DNA of 64,000 nt from Metopolophium dirhodum (taxonomy: Eukaryota; Arthropoda; Insecta; Hemiptera; Aphididae): NCBI RefSeq assembly GCF_019925205.1, contig NC_083561.1, forward strand, positions 23,621,217 to 23,685,216, written 5' to 3'. Positions 25,767-36,950 of this stretch are shown one piece after another. The stretch's first letter is position 1. Every line of letters starts with the position of its first letter. Below the pieces are notes generated by a model, which was not told the DNA's origin, did no database searches, and saw nothing but the letters and a program-made list of their open reading frames with translations. Position numbers and translations under genes: made by a program.

Positions 25767-26345
25767 AAATAAATAAAATAAATAAATAAATGAATAAATA
25801 AATAAACAAGCCACAAAATGTAACAATTATAAAATGCTATAATAGCGTAAGGGGCAATATTACGCAGCCAATCTAGCGCTTCCTGATCGCCTTTGTGTAG
25901 TTCCTCCACTGACATTGTTTCCGGGCATTCCTCAACAATGTGCCTAATAGTTTGGATCTGGCCACAGGTGCAGAGCGGAGAGTCCACCATTCCCCATTTG
26001 TGCATTAAATAATTGCACCTTCCCTGCTCAATTCTTACATGGTTTAGGGCAGTCCATGCTGCACTGGGATATTCGAAACCTGGAACTAATATTGGGTTGG
26101 ATCACTTATGAGGTGATTATTCAGAACTGCTCCATATTTCCAATGCGTATTCCATAAGTCTCCTTCTGTATTTGCACTATTTTTTAACGTCCATATAGGA
26201 TTTCTAGATTTCAGTTTTTTGTTTGGTGCTTTACATACGTCATCATAGATTGGAAGACTTGGAGAGTTTTGTATTTTCTCGATCATCTTTAGCGCTGCAC
26301 TGTGCTTACGCACTCCTGATGGGTCTATATGTGAGAGCACTGCGG
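25767..26345 (-). pseudogene. 5'-truncated non-LTR retrotransposon, ORF2 3' end
   Basis: Read on minus, the upstream frame (26,340-26,086) begins MLSHIDPSGVRKHSAALKMI and runs to DPTQY, then a TAG. After a one-base shift the next frame reads PGFEYPSAAWTALNHVRIEQ, GRCNYLMHKWG, then the C-terminal zinc-knuckle block with SPLCTCG, QTIRHIVEECP and WL. This is the standard end of non-LTR ORF2 proteins: the W..LN..R..QG motif followed by a Cys/His cluster. The element ends in a TTTA-rich simple-repeat tail at 25,808-25,767. No reverse transcriptase core remains, so it is a dead-on-arrival insertion with a later frameshift. Confidence 0.9.
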
Positions 26346-27786
26346 TAACTAAAATAAAAAAGCTTTAGTATGTATTGGTTTAATAATTAGTGATATTACA
26401 CTTAGAAATTCACTCTAAAAACCATGTTAGTATAAACATTACTAACATTACTTTTTAGTATACTTTTTACGCTAAAAATATTTTACATAAGTACATGTAT
26501 TTATATAAAAATATTAATTGGTATAGGATGTGTCTTATACATTTTTCTTCATCGTATCTAATCTTCAACCCTATATACTTCTGAATTTTGACTAATTAAA
26601 GCTGCTGATCATTATAATATTTAAAATTAACGTACGCATAATTAGTATGCGTATACGTATACGAATAATATATGTATACATAAAGTAATACAATGTCTTA
26701 GCAATAATATTGTAATAATTTACGTTTTTTATTCGGGCTCCTATATGTAAATAAATAATTATAGCTAATTCTATTGTAGGGATCAACATTTCCAACATAT
26801 TGTGATCTACCACTATTTGTTTAGGTATACTGTTTTTATATTTCATGCAGCATTGTGATAAATTGTATATATTCTTCTTTCATTATTTCTCCACTGGAAA
26901 ATTGTGTGTTTTTCTCCGATAATAAATACTTTACTTTGTATATAATGTGTAAAGATGTGTTTAAGTCTTAAACTTAAGATTACACACGTGATCAACGATA
27001 TTATAGTTTAATTCGTTTTTAATAAGATCAACCAATATTCCTTTAAAGATCGACCAGTTAATTTGGGTTGGTGACCCTTGTTTTAGAGCATTGTTGAGGT
27101 GGACTTTAAACTTATCTAATAGTGGCATTCACTAGTTACAATGTAAGTATGTAACTTTATAAGCCTAAACGTACATTTACGTACGTAGATATACTTAACC
27201 CATATGTGTTTTGGAAAAAAAAATAGTTAAGCCTACCGAATTAAGAAAAAACTTTATAATATTATAATATGCACACTAATAATTATTATACTTACAAATG
27301 TGAAGATATTACGGTAGTGGTATATATAAGGTAGTGATGGGAGTGATGGGAGTGATGACGATACCCGGATAGGGGTGAAGGGTCCTGAAAAACGGTGAGG
27401 GCAGGAATTAGTTTTGTTTACATCATTAGATGCAGCAGTAAAGTAGACCAAGCAATAAATTGTATCCAATAATAATTAAGTAACCATCATAACAAGTAGT
27501 TTTTAATTAGTAATATTTGAGTAACTATATTATAATATGTTATACAAAAATAATGAGAAAGTTTATTATGCACCGTATTACAGCAGATGATCGTTTGATT
27601 TTGAACATTTCAACGATAGCTTTTTTGAATACATTATTTATTACTATAGTTATAACTTATAAGTATACTTATAGCTTCTACTAACAAAATATGATGTAAA
27701 GTTTTTAAACACGAGTGGCCATATATATATACGCACAATCATATAGCAGACCCTTACGATGTTATACTTTCGTACTTTAGCGGATA
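26346..27786. other. AT-rich, no gene seen
   Basis: No supportable feature. A short GGGAGTGATGGGAGTGATG tandem word occurs near 27,335. Confidence 0.4.
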
Positions 27787-28035
27787 TTACCTATTCAGTA
27801 TAACCACACTTTGACAAACCGGATACAAATCAAATGCGGCGGCAACCGACACCGCCGACGGGTTGACGGATTCAGTGCTGACAGCGGCTCTCCCAATGAT
27901 AAACGACCGTTTAACCGGCGACCGTCTAGACCGCGGGCCGCCCTTATAACAATCATGGCCGGGAGGGTCGGAGGGCGGCCTGCGCGCGTCGGTGGCTGCT
28001 GTCAATCATCTGCGTGCACCGAGGAGACTGCATAA
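27787..28035. other. CpG-rich islet
   Basis: A sharp 250-bp island of GC/CpG-rich DNA with open frames on both strands, flanked by AT-rich sequence. It contains ATGGCCGGGAGG followed by 26 open codons to a TAA at 28,035. No donor or family signature is visible. It is equally compatible with an enhancer or promoter or a small first exon. Confidence 0.35.
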
Positions 28036-29049
28036 AATCGCTCGCATATTATATATATATATAGAACATTATAACGTATATTATTATAATATTATAAATG
28101 TGCGAAAATGTAATGTTAAATAATTATGCTACACATAACCACAATAATATATTATTACAAGTCATAACGCTATCGTACTGCAGTTAACGGATGCGTACGC
28201 GTTAGACGCGATGACTTTTTATAATACATTATACCAATTGCAGAAGTTAAATAGAAAGTTCGTTCAAACATTTCTACTTTCTATGAACGGAAATCAAAAT
28301 CCAAACAATAATTCGACTATGAGTTATTCTCATTCACGTATCATTGTTATCAAGGATAATCTGGATAATATTATATAATCTATTACTGCGAACATAATAA
28401 TATTATAAATATCTATGGGTTGGGATCTCTAGGATCTACATAGGTATTATGATAGTCGGTAACAGAGAAAATACAATTTATTCTCTGATTAACAATATAA
28501 TATATACGTGGTCTATTACCTATACTCCGTATTATATTGTATAGCAATTTATACTATATATCAGTTATTTAAGCTATAGGTAATAGGTATATAGCATATA
28601 GTATATAGGTACTATTATAACTTTGAAGATACCAGCATAACAACATAATAACTATTCAAAGATTACCAATTCGTATTTATTTATTTATTTCGAAATTTGT
28701 CTGCGTTAATTCGTCCAAACCATTCTTTGTCGATTAATTATTTATCGTGTTAACATGGATATTAATAATAATATTATTATGTTTTTGGGCTGGATAATAC
28801 AACTTTTTTTTTCTGGCCGTAACCAATTTTGCGTGACCGATTTTTACCGCCACAGAAACGCAAACTTATACAGTAAAAACATGTTTATATGATTCTTCAA
28901 TGTTCCTCGCAAATGCACAACATAGAGTATGACGATACATTTTTCCTATACCTACCTACAGTTTAAACTCAGTTATAGCTATTACTAATATATATACCTA
29001 TATTATAGCATTAAAACATAATATTATAATGAAACCTAGAGTAGAAGAA
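28036..29049. other. AT-rich, no gene seen
   Basis: No supportable feature. Confidence 0.4.
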
Positions 29050-29670
29050 TTATAATATATATATATATACATATACGTCGAGAACTCGAGAAGATGACTG
29101 CGCAAGTCGTGTCGCCGTCGACGAATGGAACGATGGTGAGTGGGGAAAGGTGAGGGTCTTCGAGTCGAAAAACGCCGCGACTGTTGCCCGCGGAAATCGA
29201 ACGAGCCACGGCCGCCGCGGGAACGTTATCGTTGGGCCGGCCGCGCGCACGGGCGCAAGACGTCCCCGTGCGAATATATATTGTCTGGCGCGATAAAATA
29301 GACGCGTGCGCATGCGCGCGCTAACGGCCGAGAGTACTATGATATTATTATAATCCCGGGGACGCACGGCGCGAGTCCGGCCCTCGCCAAAAAGTTTTCG
29401 GAGGAGAACGCCGCGGCGGCGTTGCCATGACGACCGCGGCGAGGGACTGTAGTCGTCTTCTCTGTCGCGAACGCGGGAAACCCTTACGCGCCGCCGGCAC
29501 AAAGTGTAATATTTGTGAACCACGATAGGTGTCGCCGTGTTGGTTAATGGAATTGACGACTTATATACTTGCACGACTTGCAGACGACAAACTGTATGAA
29601 AAGTTTTCTCCCCGCAGCGCTCGAAACTTATAATAATTGTTTTCATAACAATCCGCCTCATTTCCATGCA
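29050..29670. other. CpG-rich islet, likely promoter/5' region
   Basis: This is the largest CpG-rich block of the window. It carries an uninterrupted 205-codon minus frame that is Arg/Ser/Thr-rich and ends in a run of Tyr-Ile from a TA microsatellite. The frame is probably a by-product of stop-poor CpG-rich DNA. The plus-strand start described at 29,094 is a better coding candidate. Confidence 0.4.
29094..29135 (+). CDS. Candidate short first coding exon
   Basis: The ATG at 29,094 (context GAGAAGATGA) opens 14 codons reading MTAQVVSPSTNGTM, directly followed by a consensus donor, ATG|GTGAGT, with GT at 29,136. A second donor-like AAG|GTGAGG lies 14 nt further. The exon sits just 3' of a TATATATATACATATA stretch and at the head of the CpG-rich islet, as expected for a transcript start. 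The partner exon is not identified, so the product is unknown. Confidence 0.2.
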
Positions 29671-29682
29671 TACTAAATCATT

Positions 29683-30130
29683 TTAGGTTCTGTAGAGTGG
29701 AGCGATGAATATATATGTTCTATTGATTTTCCAATGAAGTGTGTGTGTGTGCTTGTTTTTTTTTTGCGTGTCTGTCATCACATTTTGGAGCAGTAAAATG
29801 TAAAAATCCTGGAATTTTAAACTTCAATATATATCTTGTCTGGTAGGAAAGTGAATCTATTGACTAATCGGTAGTTATGGACGGATGGGTAGGAAAGGGG
29901 GAGGGGGGTGGTTAAGAGTAAAAAATACGCAGCAACTATCTTATAATACCTACCTAATCGGAAACCTTTTGGAGATTTAAAAATTATACAATTTTTTACT
30001 TAGTAGAAAGTAAATTTAAATGAAACGATGGAGGTCAAAAGTAAAAACTCCACGTAATTTAGTAAGCGTATAGGTAAAAAAAAAAATTGAAGGAAAAACG
30101 AGAAATTTTATGCAAAATCCGCTTTTAACA
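29683..30130 (+). repeat. Family A repeat, degenerate left part
   Basis: TTTTAGGTTCTGTAGAGTGG aligns with the family A left end. It is followed by the conserved GTCTGTCATCAC, AGGAAAGTGAATCTA and GGAAAAACGAGAAATTTTA words. The right half is missing. Confidence 0.7.
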
Positions 30131-31868
30131 AAATTGATTAAAATTGAATAATTTAATACAAGGTTTCTCTTGAGGATCGTATCTGAAAATGTATTTTACG
30201 AATACTCATTAAGTATTTGAATGCAAATACAAGTATTTTTTTTAAATTGTATATTATTTAATGTAATTAATGTATTATAATATGTATTATTCTATTAATT
30301 ACTAACCATACGTCATTTTAACAATTTCACAAATACTATATAATATGTCATTATGTCTAACACATGTAATTTACATATTTTTAAACTAATATTGAAATAA
30401 TTAAATAACAAAATAAAAAGTGGTATTAACTATTAATATGGAACAATTTTGAAATTATTAGATTTTTTCCTAAAAAAAACCTTTACAGAACCCCTTTTAA
30501 AGTCGAATTTGACATTGTTTTAATTTTAAAAATTATTATTTACTAATTAGTATGCAAAATATTTTCTGTTTTTAGATTCATTGGGTTTTTAAATATGTAT
30601 AAGTTTAGAAAACTTTATATTCCTATATTGTGTCCATCCATCTGTTAGTTACGAATACATAGTTACGATTGTTGATAAATGATAAATACTTATTGTATGC
30701 ATAAGACAAGTATTTAATATAGATTATAGATTCATATGCTAGATTGCTAGGTATCCAAAATATACTACAAAAGTACTGTAGTTAACAAATTTTTTTTTAT
30801 TGTATTTGGCATCATAGTATATTGTTTTGTATTATGTACCTACCGAGAATTTAGCGGCGCTCGCAGAGTGAGCTTTCTTAACTTGATTTTTAATAATAAT
30901 ATTCATTATAATTTTTTTTGTTAGTAAAAATATCCTTGGAAACATAGGACATTGGGATACAAGTATTATTTACATCGAAAACTTAATTCTATCTATTATA
31001 ATATAGTATCATTTATCATTGATACTCATGATATTAAAAACATGAAATTACATTTTTGGAGCTGCAAAAACTTACATATTAGACTGATGATGTACATATT
31101 ATAGGTTAGGTTACAAGGTGGAACCATTGCCTGAATTCGAAAAAAAATAGAAGGGCCATGCAAAAATATAAAACAATGGCGTACCCTAAGATTTAAATTT
31201 CTAATTAAATAGAATAAAATTAGAAAGGGTACGCCGTTTGTTAAAATATTTTTAAAAAAGTTCACGTTCATGTTTTTTTTCAAATGAACCCGTTTGCGTT
31301 TACGTTCTTTGAATGATAAATGCATTTGGTCGTTAATTTATATTTTTTATTTTATTTTTTTGTATCGTTTAAATACTAATTCAAAATCGTGGAAATCATT
31401 ATATTATTATTGTTGTATGTCGATAGCCGTAGCCACTGGAATTTCACGTATTTAATTTTTATAATACCTAATCAATTAATTATAATATTACAATAGAAAA
31501 ATGTTATTATAATAATATTATTATTCGATATTTATACATATTATATCTATTAATAGGTAAATACATTTGAACGTCTTAAAAATCATTCAAATTCATGTAA
31601 AATATAAACGTCTTTCACATATCGTTCACTAAATATGAACTCGTGGACATACGTTCATGAACGACATTCTTTTCAAACACCTACTATATATTAGTGTCAG
31701 CAATCAGCATGAACAAAAACAACGAGTATAATTATGATAAGTCATAATATTAGTATACCTATTTATATATTTTAATAACTAGAAATATTCTGTATGCAAT
31801 GGTCAAACGAAATAAAATTATAAACGATAACAACATGATCGAATACTATAAACGACAATACGGAACAC
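30131..31868. other. AT-rich, no gene called
   Basis: A 99-codon minus frame (31,325-31,026) has little coding character. A small inverted repeat, GGCGTACCCT/AGGGTACGCC, spans 31,179-31,233 inside it and looks like a mini-hairpin or tiny MITE. Confidence 0.4.
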
Positions 31869-32411
31869 CGGGACCGGATTAAGAGTTTACCGGGCCTGGA
31901 GCCTAGTAGTCCAAAGGGCTCTTAGTCCTTACAATATTTATTACCAATATCTGAATTTTATTTCTTTAAAAAAAGGTAAAGTATTACCTTAGTATTTAAA
32001 GTATTTGATTGTACAGAAATATCTTTAAAAATGTTTAATATTTGTAAATTTTCATTACATGCAAATATACAATATTATTCTTTAAATGTCAAAATATAAA
32101 TATAATATTTTAAAACTAATTTTATTATCTTATTTTCTGTTCTTTTTTTGGAACTCCACAATAATTTCATCTATATTTATTTATTTTAGTAGAATATTGT
32201 ATTTCAGTCCGATATTACCGCTCCGTTCGTATACGGGTGGCACTCAGTACCCGGCGTAATACAAATAATACAATTACGAAAATTAAAAAAAATTTTAAAT
32301 TTAAAAAATGTTTAACCAAAATAAAATTTAAGCTTAAAATATTTAGAACTTGGTTTGAGACAAAAGGCCCTGGAGCCCGGACTCCTAGGCTCCGTGCTTA
32401 ATCCGGCCCTG
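31869..32411. mobile_element. hAT-type non-autonomous element
   Basis: The left end CGGGACCGGATTAAG matches the reverse complement of the right end, CAGGGCCGGATTAAG, at 13 of 15 positions. Homology continues inward (GGCCTGGAGCC vs GGGCTCCAGGGCC). Flanking 8-mers CGGAACAC and CTGAACAC match at 7 of 8. The 543-bp interior is AT-rich and non-coding. Confidence 0.85.
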
Positions 32412-33105
32412 CTGAACACTCCATACTAAAAATAGTGTCGAACAAACTGTTATCATTCCCCCTCCCACCCTCTCAGAGATTGTGGTATATGCCTATATTA
32501 TTGTTTATGTTAATCTCAAGAAGTAAAATAGGCAACTATTATAACAATCTCTGGTGGAATAATTTTGTAATGTTATTTTGGTTAGAAATGATTCGCCAGT
32601 TTCTATATGCCAGTGTCTTGTGTTGTCATTTTTAGTATTTGATGTAATATAATACTAGCTGTGTACATTATCTAATACCTTATTAGTTATTAGTTATTTT
32701 TATAAGTTATAACTAAGTGTACAGAATAACATACAATATACCTATATGATAACTTTTTAGGTATATTTTGTGAAACTATACGAGGGTCAAGTATACTATA
32801 TTATTACATTATGACGTATATTACTTTTTTAGATTTTTCAAAATACGAATTATACAATAAATTATTCTCAAAAGTACCTGAACCAACTGTAATGGGTAGG
32901 TAAAGGTATTCATAGAGGATCATAATTGTATTGCCTGTATGGTTTCAATGACGACAGTATTATTTTTAATGATCATAAAATTATTGTGAAAAATAATTAA
33001 TAAAACGGACTTTATGGTATTTAAATGTTGTTAGTAATACTTTACGAAATTGCATGAGGAATACCATAAAAATACTTTGAATACTCTACAAGACTGATTA
33101 TGACC
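32412..33105. other. AT-rich, no gene called
   Basis: A long pyrimidine tract ending CCCACCCTCTCAG at about 32,477 is a strong acceptor-like site. It is followed by an open frame to 32,635, Leu/Phe/Met-rich with hydrophobic character. It could be an exon but has no other support. Confidence 0.3.
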
Positions 33106-33249
33106 ATGTTTAAATACAATTTTCAGACACCAAACTATATTCTGTTCGATTTGTGCGCAGGGGTTATAGCAATACTATACATGGTAGCTATACAGATAGT
33201 TGTCACCGCGGCCCGACGAAAAATGGTCACCGTCGACAACGTTTCTTGA
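33106..33249 (+). CDS. Small membrane-peptide frame or terminal exon
   Basis: The ATG at 33,106 opens 47 codons to a TGA at 33,247. The sequence has a short polar start (MFKYNFQTPNY) and a hydrophobic span at residues 11-33 with the look of a transmembrane helix (LFDLCAGVIAILYMVAIQIV). It ends in a basic juxtamembrane TAARRK and an acidic-polar tail (VTVDNVS), as in a single-pass protein. The same frame also follows an acceptor-like ACAATTTTCAG|ACA at 33,126, so it may instead be the last exon of a longer membrane protein. GC content and codon use exceed the flanks. The family is not recognised. Confidence 0.35.
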   Translation: MFKYNFQTPNYILFDLCAGVIAILYMVAIQIVVTAARRKMVTVDNVS

Positions 33250-33735
33250 ACACAGTAAGCTTAGGTTAGGTTTGGTTAGTATCATTACACCAACGCCAGT
33301 AACGCCATCGAATTGTTTTACTCCTACCGATTCCAGAATGATACATGGGCAGTTTGTTATTTCATATGTCACGATTTGTAATCCTAATTTCAATATATAT
33401 CAAGTTTGTTCTCATTGTCAGTGGAATTGCCATTGCTTATTGAATTGTCATTGTATATAACATTTTTAATGGATTTATGATTTTTATGGACATTTTTAGT
33501 AGAATTTGTATTGAAATTATATTTTTACTAGTTGCACGTACTTGAAAAATGAAGAAATACGAGTACCACAAGTGCAGTTTTTTTTAAGAATACTTTTCAA
33601 ATGTATTCAGAATACGTATGTAAATGGTGTAATTTGTGTTTAAAATACGTATTCAAATATTTTCTTTTAGAAGTATTTAAATATAGATACAAATACATTT
33701 TAATAGTAAGTTGTATTCAAAATATAACTTGTATT
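33250..33735. other. AT-rich, no gene seen
   Basis: No further support for coding after the membrane-peptide frame. A tandem ATTGTCATTG-type word lies at 33,410-33,460. Confidence 0.35.
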
Positions 33736-33905
33736 AAATGTTCAAGCTTTTTTACCCAACAAATTAAGTTTTATTCACATTCATAGAAAAAAAGAGAAAT
33801 ACAATTGGGAACAGAAAATGTTCCCAAACAGTTCAAAACAAATCAAAATATTTTGAAAATTTTACCGTGTATAAAAAATGCAAATATAAACAATCAATGA
33901 AAATG
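33736..33905 (-). repeat. Family A fragment
   Basis: On minus it carries the family's interior words ATTTTGATTTGTTTTGAACTG and GGGTAAAAAAGCTTGAAC. Both ends are missing, and it abuts the mariner-like left arm. Confidence 0.65.
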
Positions 33906-33917
33906 TAATGTATATAC

Positions 33918-34313
33918 AGTGTGTTTACGCTAAGAGGTACCACTAAATATTTCTAATAACCTTGTATTGAAATGGGGTTTTTGCTGAATGACAGATAGCA
34001 CTTAAATATACATTTTCAGATAAGTTTCAAATTTTTAACACTTTCGATACGCGCATGCTCGATACAACTTACTTTTTTTACATATTTGGATAGAGCATTT
34101 TTTTCTTAACAATTTTGGTATAAAAAGTTTTTTTCTAATTAAAAAGTTGACATATGAAATTTAACGATGAAATTTAATATTTACGAGTAATTTGTTAATG
34201 ACGAAATTTAAACTAAGTTCAACTTATTGTTACTTATTAATATCCAATATTGTTAAATACCTGTTTGCACACAGATAAGATTTAAATAAAAACTTTTTAT
34301 CGTAACTTACTCT
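33918..34313. repeat. Left long inverted repeat of a mariner-like element
   Basis: About 400 bp beginning CAGTGTGTTTACGCTAAGAG. It is the reverse complement, with scattered mismatches, of 36,080-36,500; shared words include GCTGAATGACAGATAG, CATTTTCAGATAAGTTTCAA and CGTAACTTACTCTCATTTT. Tc1/mariner relatives often begin with CAGTGTG-like ends. A family A copy is inserted at its inner edge. Confidence 0.75.
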
Positions 34314-35040
34314 CATTTTAGATACTGAGAGAAACGATGAATGTATTGATTTTACAATGATGTGTTTTTTTTGTGTCTGTCATCACCTTTTAGGACAGTA
34401 AAAATGCTTGTATTCTCTTCAACAGTAACTTTTCTAATAAGAAAATAATCTAGTTGGTACTTTGAAGGGGTCAAAAGTAAAAATTTCCAAGTAATTTTCA
34501 AAAGTGACGTGAAAAATAAAAGAAAAATTAAAGAAAAACTGGAATTCGGGAAAATCGATTTTGGTTTTTGGTGCAGCTCTAAAACAAATGACCGTAGGTA
34601 CATGCAATTTTGACTGAATGTTTATTTTAGGATTTTCTACACACCATAACATTTTAAATATTTTGACTTAATTTGAGCTGTTTACGGACATTTTCAGATT
34701 CTATTTTTTTTTTTCTATAAATATCAAAATAAAATTGTATTTGTTGGTTAACAAAGCTTGAAAATTTAATAGAAGGCTCCTGGGTTATTGTTTCAAAGGC
34801 AGATGAAAAAAATTGAAAATCCTTAGTCACAGTTTTTATTTATAAGCATTTAAAGTTCAAATCTTGACAAAATATAGAAAAATTAGCAAACTATTTTAAG
34901 TTGAGAATTCATAAAAATTTTTCTTTTTAAATCTAAGATTTGAAAATGTAATACAAGATTATCCATAAGTTTGTCTACCTTTACCGAAAAAAAAATGCCT
35001 ACAAGAAAGTTAAATTAAATTTTTATGAGCGTTTGAAATT
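34314..35040 (+). repeat. Family A copy lacking its right end
   Basis: The left end TTTTAGATACTGAGAGAAAC is followed by the standard order of family A words (GTCTGTCATCACC, TAGGACAGTAAAAATGCTTG, GGTTTTTGGTGCAGCTC, GAGCTGTTTACGGACATTT, TATAAGCATTTAAAGTTC). It stops before the conserved right terminus. Confidence 0.8.
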
Positions 35041-35111
35041 CATATTTTTATAACATTTGATATTTACTCGATTTCTCATAAACGATTTTGTTATTTTGTT
35101 GTTTTCAAAAA

Positions 35112-35421
35112 CGAATAGCTGTAGATACACCAACTGATATGCCAATTTGTCGAGATACGTGTCTTATTAATTAACGTGGATAATTACGTATGTAGGCCAT
35201 TACCTGAAATTCAGTATCTTCATCAAAATTATTTGGTCTAGGCTGCCGTTATCTATTTTGATTGCTAGGAAATTTACCGTTTTCATTTAATCCACGTAAA
35301 AGTCTATGGACATAATTATATGATGTGGATGAAACTTATCTGGATACCGATCTGCGTACACCCGAGCTGCTTGTCATTCCCCAAAAATTAGAATAAGTTT
35401 GACTTTTTCACTATTATTCAT
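35112..35421 (-). pseudogene. Transposase N-terminal HTH fragment (mariner-like), inverted
   Basis: Read on minus from the ATG at 35,421: MNNSEKVKLILIFGE, a TGA, then QAARVYADRYPDKFHPHH. After a shift come RLLRGLNENGKFPSNQNR, a stop, QPRPNNFDEDTEFQVMAYI, and finally HVSRQIGISVGVSTAI. This is the N-terminal helix-turn-helix architecture of insect mariner-like transposases: the AARLYAERYPDR..HP motif, a basic linker, then the S.RQI....GIS..S second HTH. Two in-frame stops after the initial TGA and one frameshift make it dead. Its orientation is opposite to the C-terminal piece at 35,768-35,965, so the element is internally rearranged. Confidence 0.8.
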
Positions 35422-35440
35422 TTTAATAAATTTGTTTTAT

Positions 35441-35676
35441 GTAAAACAGTGTATTAATAAGCAATAAAATGTTTTCAGAAAAAAATGTAATACTAAACCA
35501 GAATAAAAAAAACACGATGTTACATGAATAGTAATTGTCCCAAGACTAGTTTGAAATTATTAAAACAATTATTACTAGTCAGCGAAAATAATTTATCAAC
35601 ATTTATTTATAAAATAAATGTAAAACTAACAGAAATTATAATATCTTAATTACTGGCAAATGTCGTCAAAGATATT
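35441..35676. other. Probable non-coding interior of the mariner-like element
   Basis: AT-rich spacer upstream of the inverted HTH fragment; no coding signal. It ends at a family A terminus. Confidence 0.35.
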
Positions 35677-35767
35677 TTAGATTCTGAGCGAAGTGAAGAA
35701 TGTATTGGTTTTATAATGATGTGTGTTTTTTTTTATTTATTTTTTTGTGTCTGTCATCACTTTTGGA
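35677..35767 (+). repeat. Family A left-end fragment
   Basis: Only the first 90 bp remain (TTTTAGATTCTGAGCGAAGT to GTCTGTCATCACTTTT), and it joins directly to the transposase C-terminal remnant. Confidence 0.75.
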
Positions 35768-35965
35768 TTTTTTTTATGGGGGCGTTTAAAAAATGTTGTA
35801 TATGCGGACCCACCTATTAATCTCTAAGATTTAAAAAACAAAATACGACTGGCTTGTAATAATTTGAGGGAAGAACAAATAAACGCTACCACATCAAGGG
35901 AATTTTTAAAACGTTTAGAATCATGTTTGGAACATCAAGGTGGAAACTTCGAACAATTTATTTGA
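35768..35965 (+). pseudogene. Transposase C-terminal fragment (mariner-like DDE)
   Basis: The frame reads LWGRLKNVVYADPPINL, one TAA, then DLKNKIRLACNNL, continuing through FLKRLESCLEHQGGNFEQFI to TGA. Insect mariner-like transposases end this way: W..LK..VY after the third catalytic acidic motif, then a helix DLK.RI..AC and a terminal C....G.HFE. The catalytic D residues lie upstream and are absent. A single premature stop (TAA where CAA or GAA would be expected) interrupts it. The plus orientation matches the flanking inverted repeats and opposes the HTH fragment. Confidence 0.85.
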
Positions 35966-36079
35966 TAGAACTGTAGAACTTAATTGTAAATTTATAAATC
36001 TTGATTTCAAATTCAAAGTGTGTACAATTTTATAGTTTTAATTACCTTCAATTACCTATACGTTTAAGAAGAATGAATG
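35966..36079. other. 3' spacer of the transposase remnant
   Basis: AT-rich spacer between the transposase stop and the right inverted repeat. Confidence 0.5.
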
Positions 36080-36500
36080 AAAAAAATGAGAGTAAGTTAC
36101 GTTAAAAAGTGTTTATTTAAATCTTGTCTGTGTGCAAACAGGTACATTTAATAATATTGGATATTAATAAGTAACAATAAGTTGAACTTAGTTTAAATTT
36201 CGTCAAAAACAAATTACTCGTAAATATTAAATTGCATCGTTAAATTCATATGCTAATTTTATAATTAGAAAAAAAACTTTTTATACAAAAATTGTTAAGA
36301 AAAAATACTCTATCCAAATATGTAAAAAAGTTGATGTTAACGTTTAAAAAAAAGTAAGTTGTATTGGGCATGCGCGTATATAAAGTGTTAAACATTTGAA
36401 ACTTATCTGAAAATGTGTATTTAAGTACTATCTGTCATTCAGCAAAATCCCCATAACAATACAAAGGTCATCGAACTGAAATATTTAATGAAATCAAATA
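36080..36500. repeat. Right long inverted repeat of the mariner-like element
   Basis: Reverse complement partner of 33,918-34,313; see that entry. The outer end is less exact and runs into a family A fragment at about 36,504. Confidence 0.75.
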
Positions 36501-36503
36501 TAA

Positions 36504-36700
36504 CTTTTATCAATAAAATTTTATTTGTTGGGTAAAAAAGCTTGATTAATACAAGGCTCCTACTTTATTGTTACAATGACATTTATAAAATATTAAAAAT
36601 CCTTAGTCACAGTTTTTTTTATAAGCATTTAAAGTTCAAATATAAACAGAATACGGAAAAATTTCATTTACATTAAAGTTAAGTTTCATATAAGTTAAAG
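36504..36700 (+). repeat. Family A interior fragment
   Basis: Contains TATCAATAAAATTTTATTTG, GGGTAAAAAAGCTTG and TATAAGCATTTAAAGTTCAA but neither terminus. Confidence 0.65.
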
Positions 36701-36714
36701 TTAAGTTCCGGTTA

Positions 36715-36950
36715 TATTAAAGTTAAGTTCCACTACAGTGTTACAGATTTTTTATCAATTTTTAATTACATTGTTTATTGATTTTTATAACATTTTTTTA
36801 TCATTCTTTTATTACATTTTTATTGATTTTTTTATTAGTTTTTTATCCCTTATTTTATCGAAATAATACATATAATATGTTATAAAACATATTTTCATCA
36901 TTTTTTTATTACATTTTTTATTGATTTTTTATCACATTTTTTTTATCAAT
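36715..36950. repeat. T-rich degenerate minisatellite
   Basis: Irregular tandem units of the type TTTTTTATTGATTTTTTATC, and a short tandem of AAGTTAAGTTCC at the left. It lies immediately before a full family A copy. Confidence 0.7.

Noticed and set aside
29050..29667. 205-codon open frame on minus, the longest in the window
   Set aside because: It lies in a CpG-rich, stop-poor islet, is Arg/Ser-rich without a domain, and runs into a TA microsatellite as Tyr-Ile repeats. A short plus-strand exon with start and donor fits the same place better.
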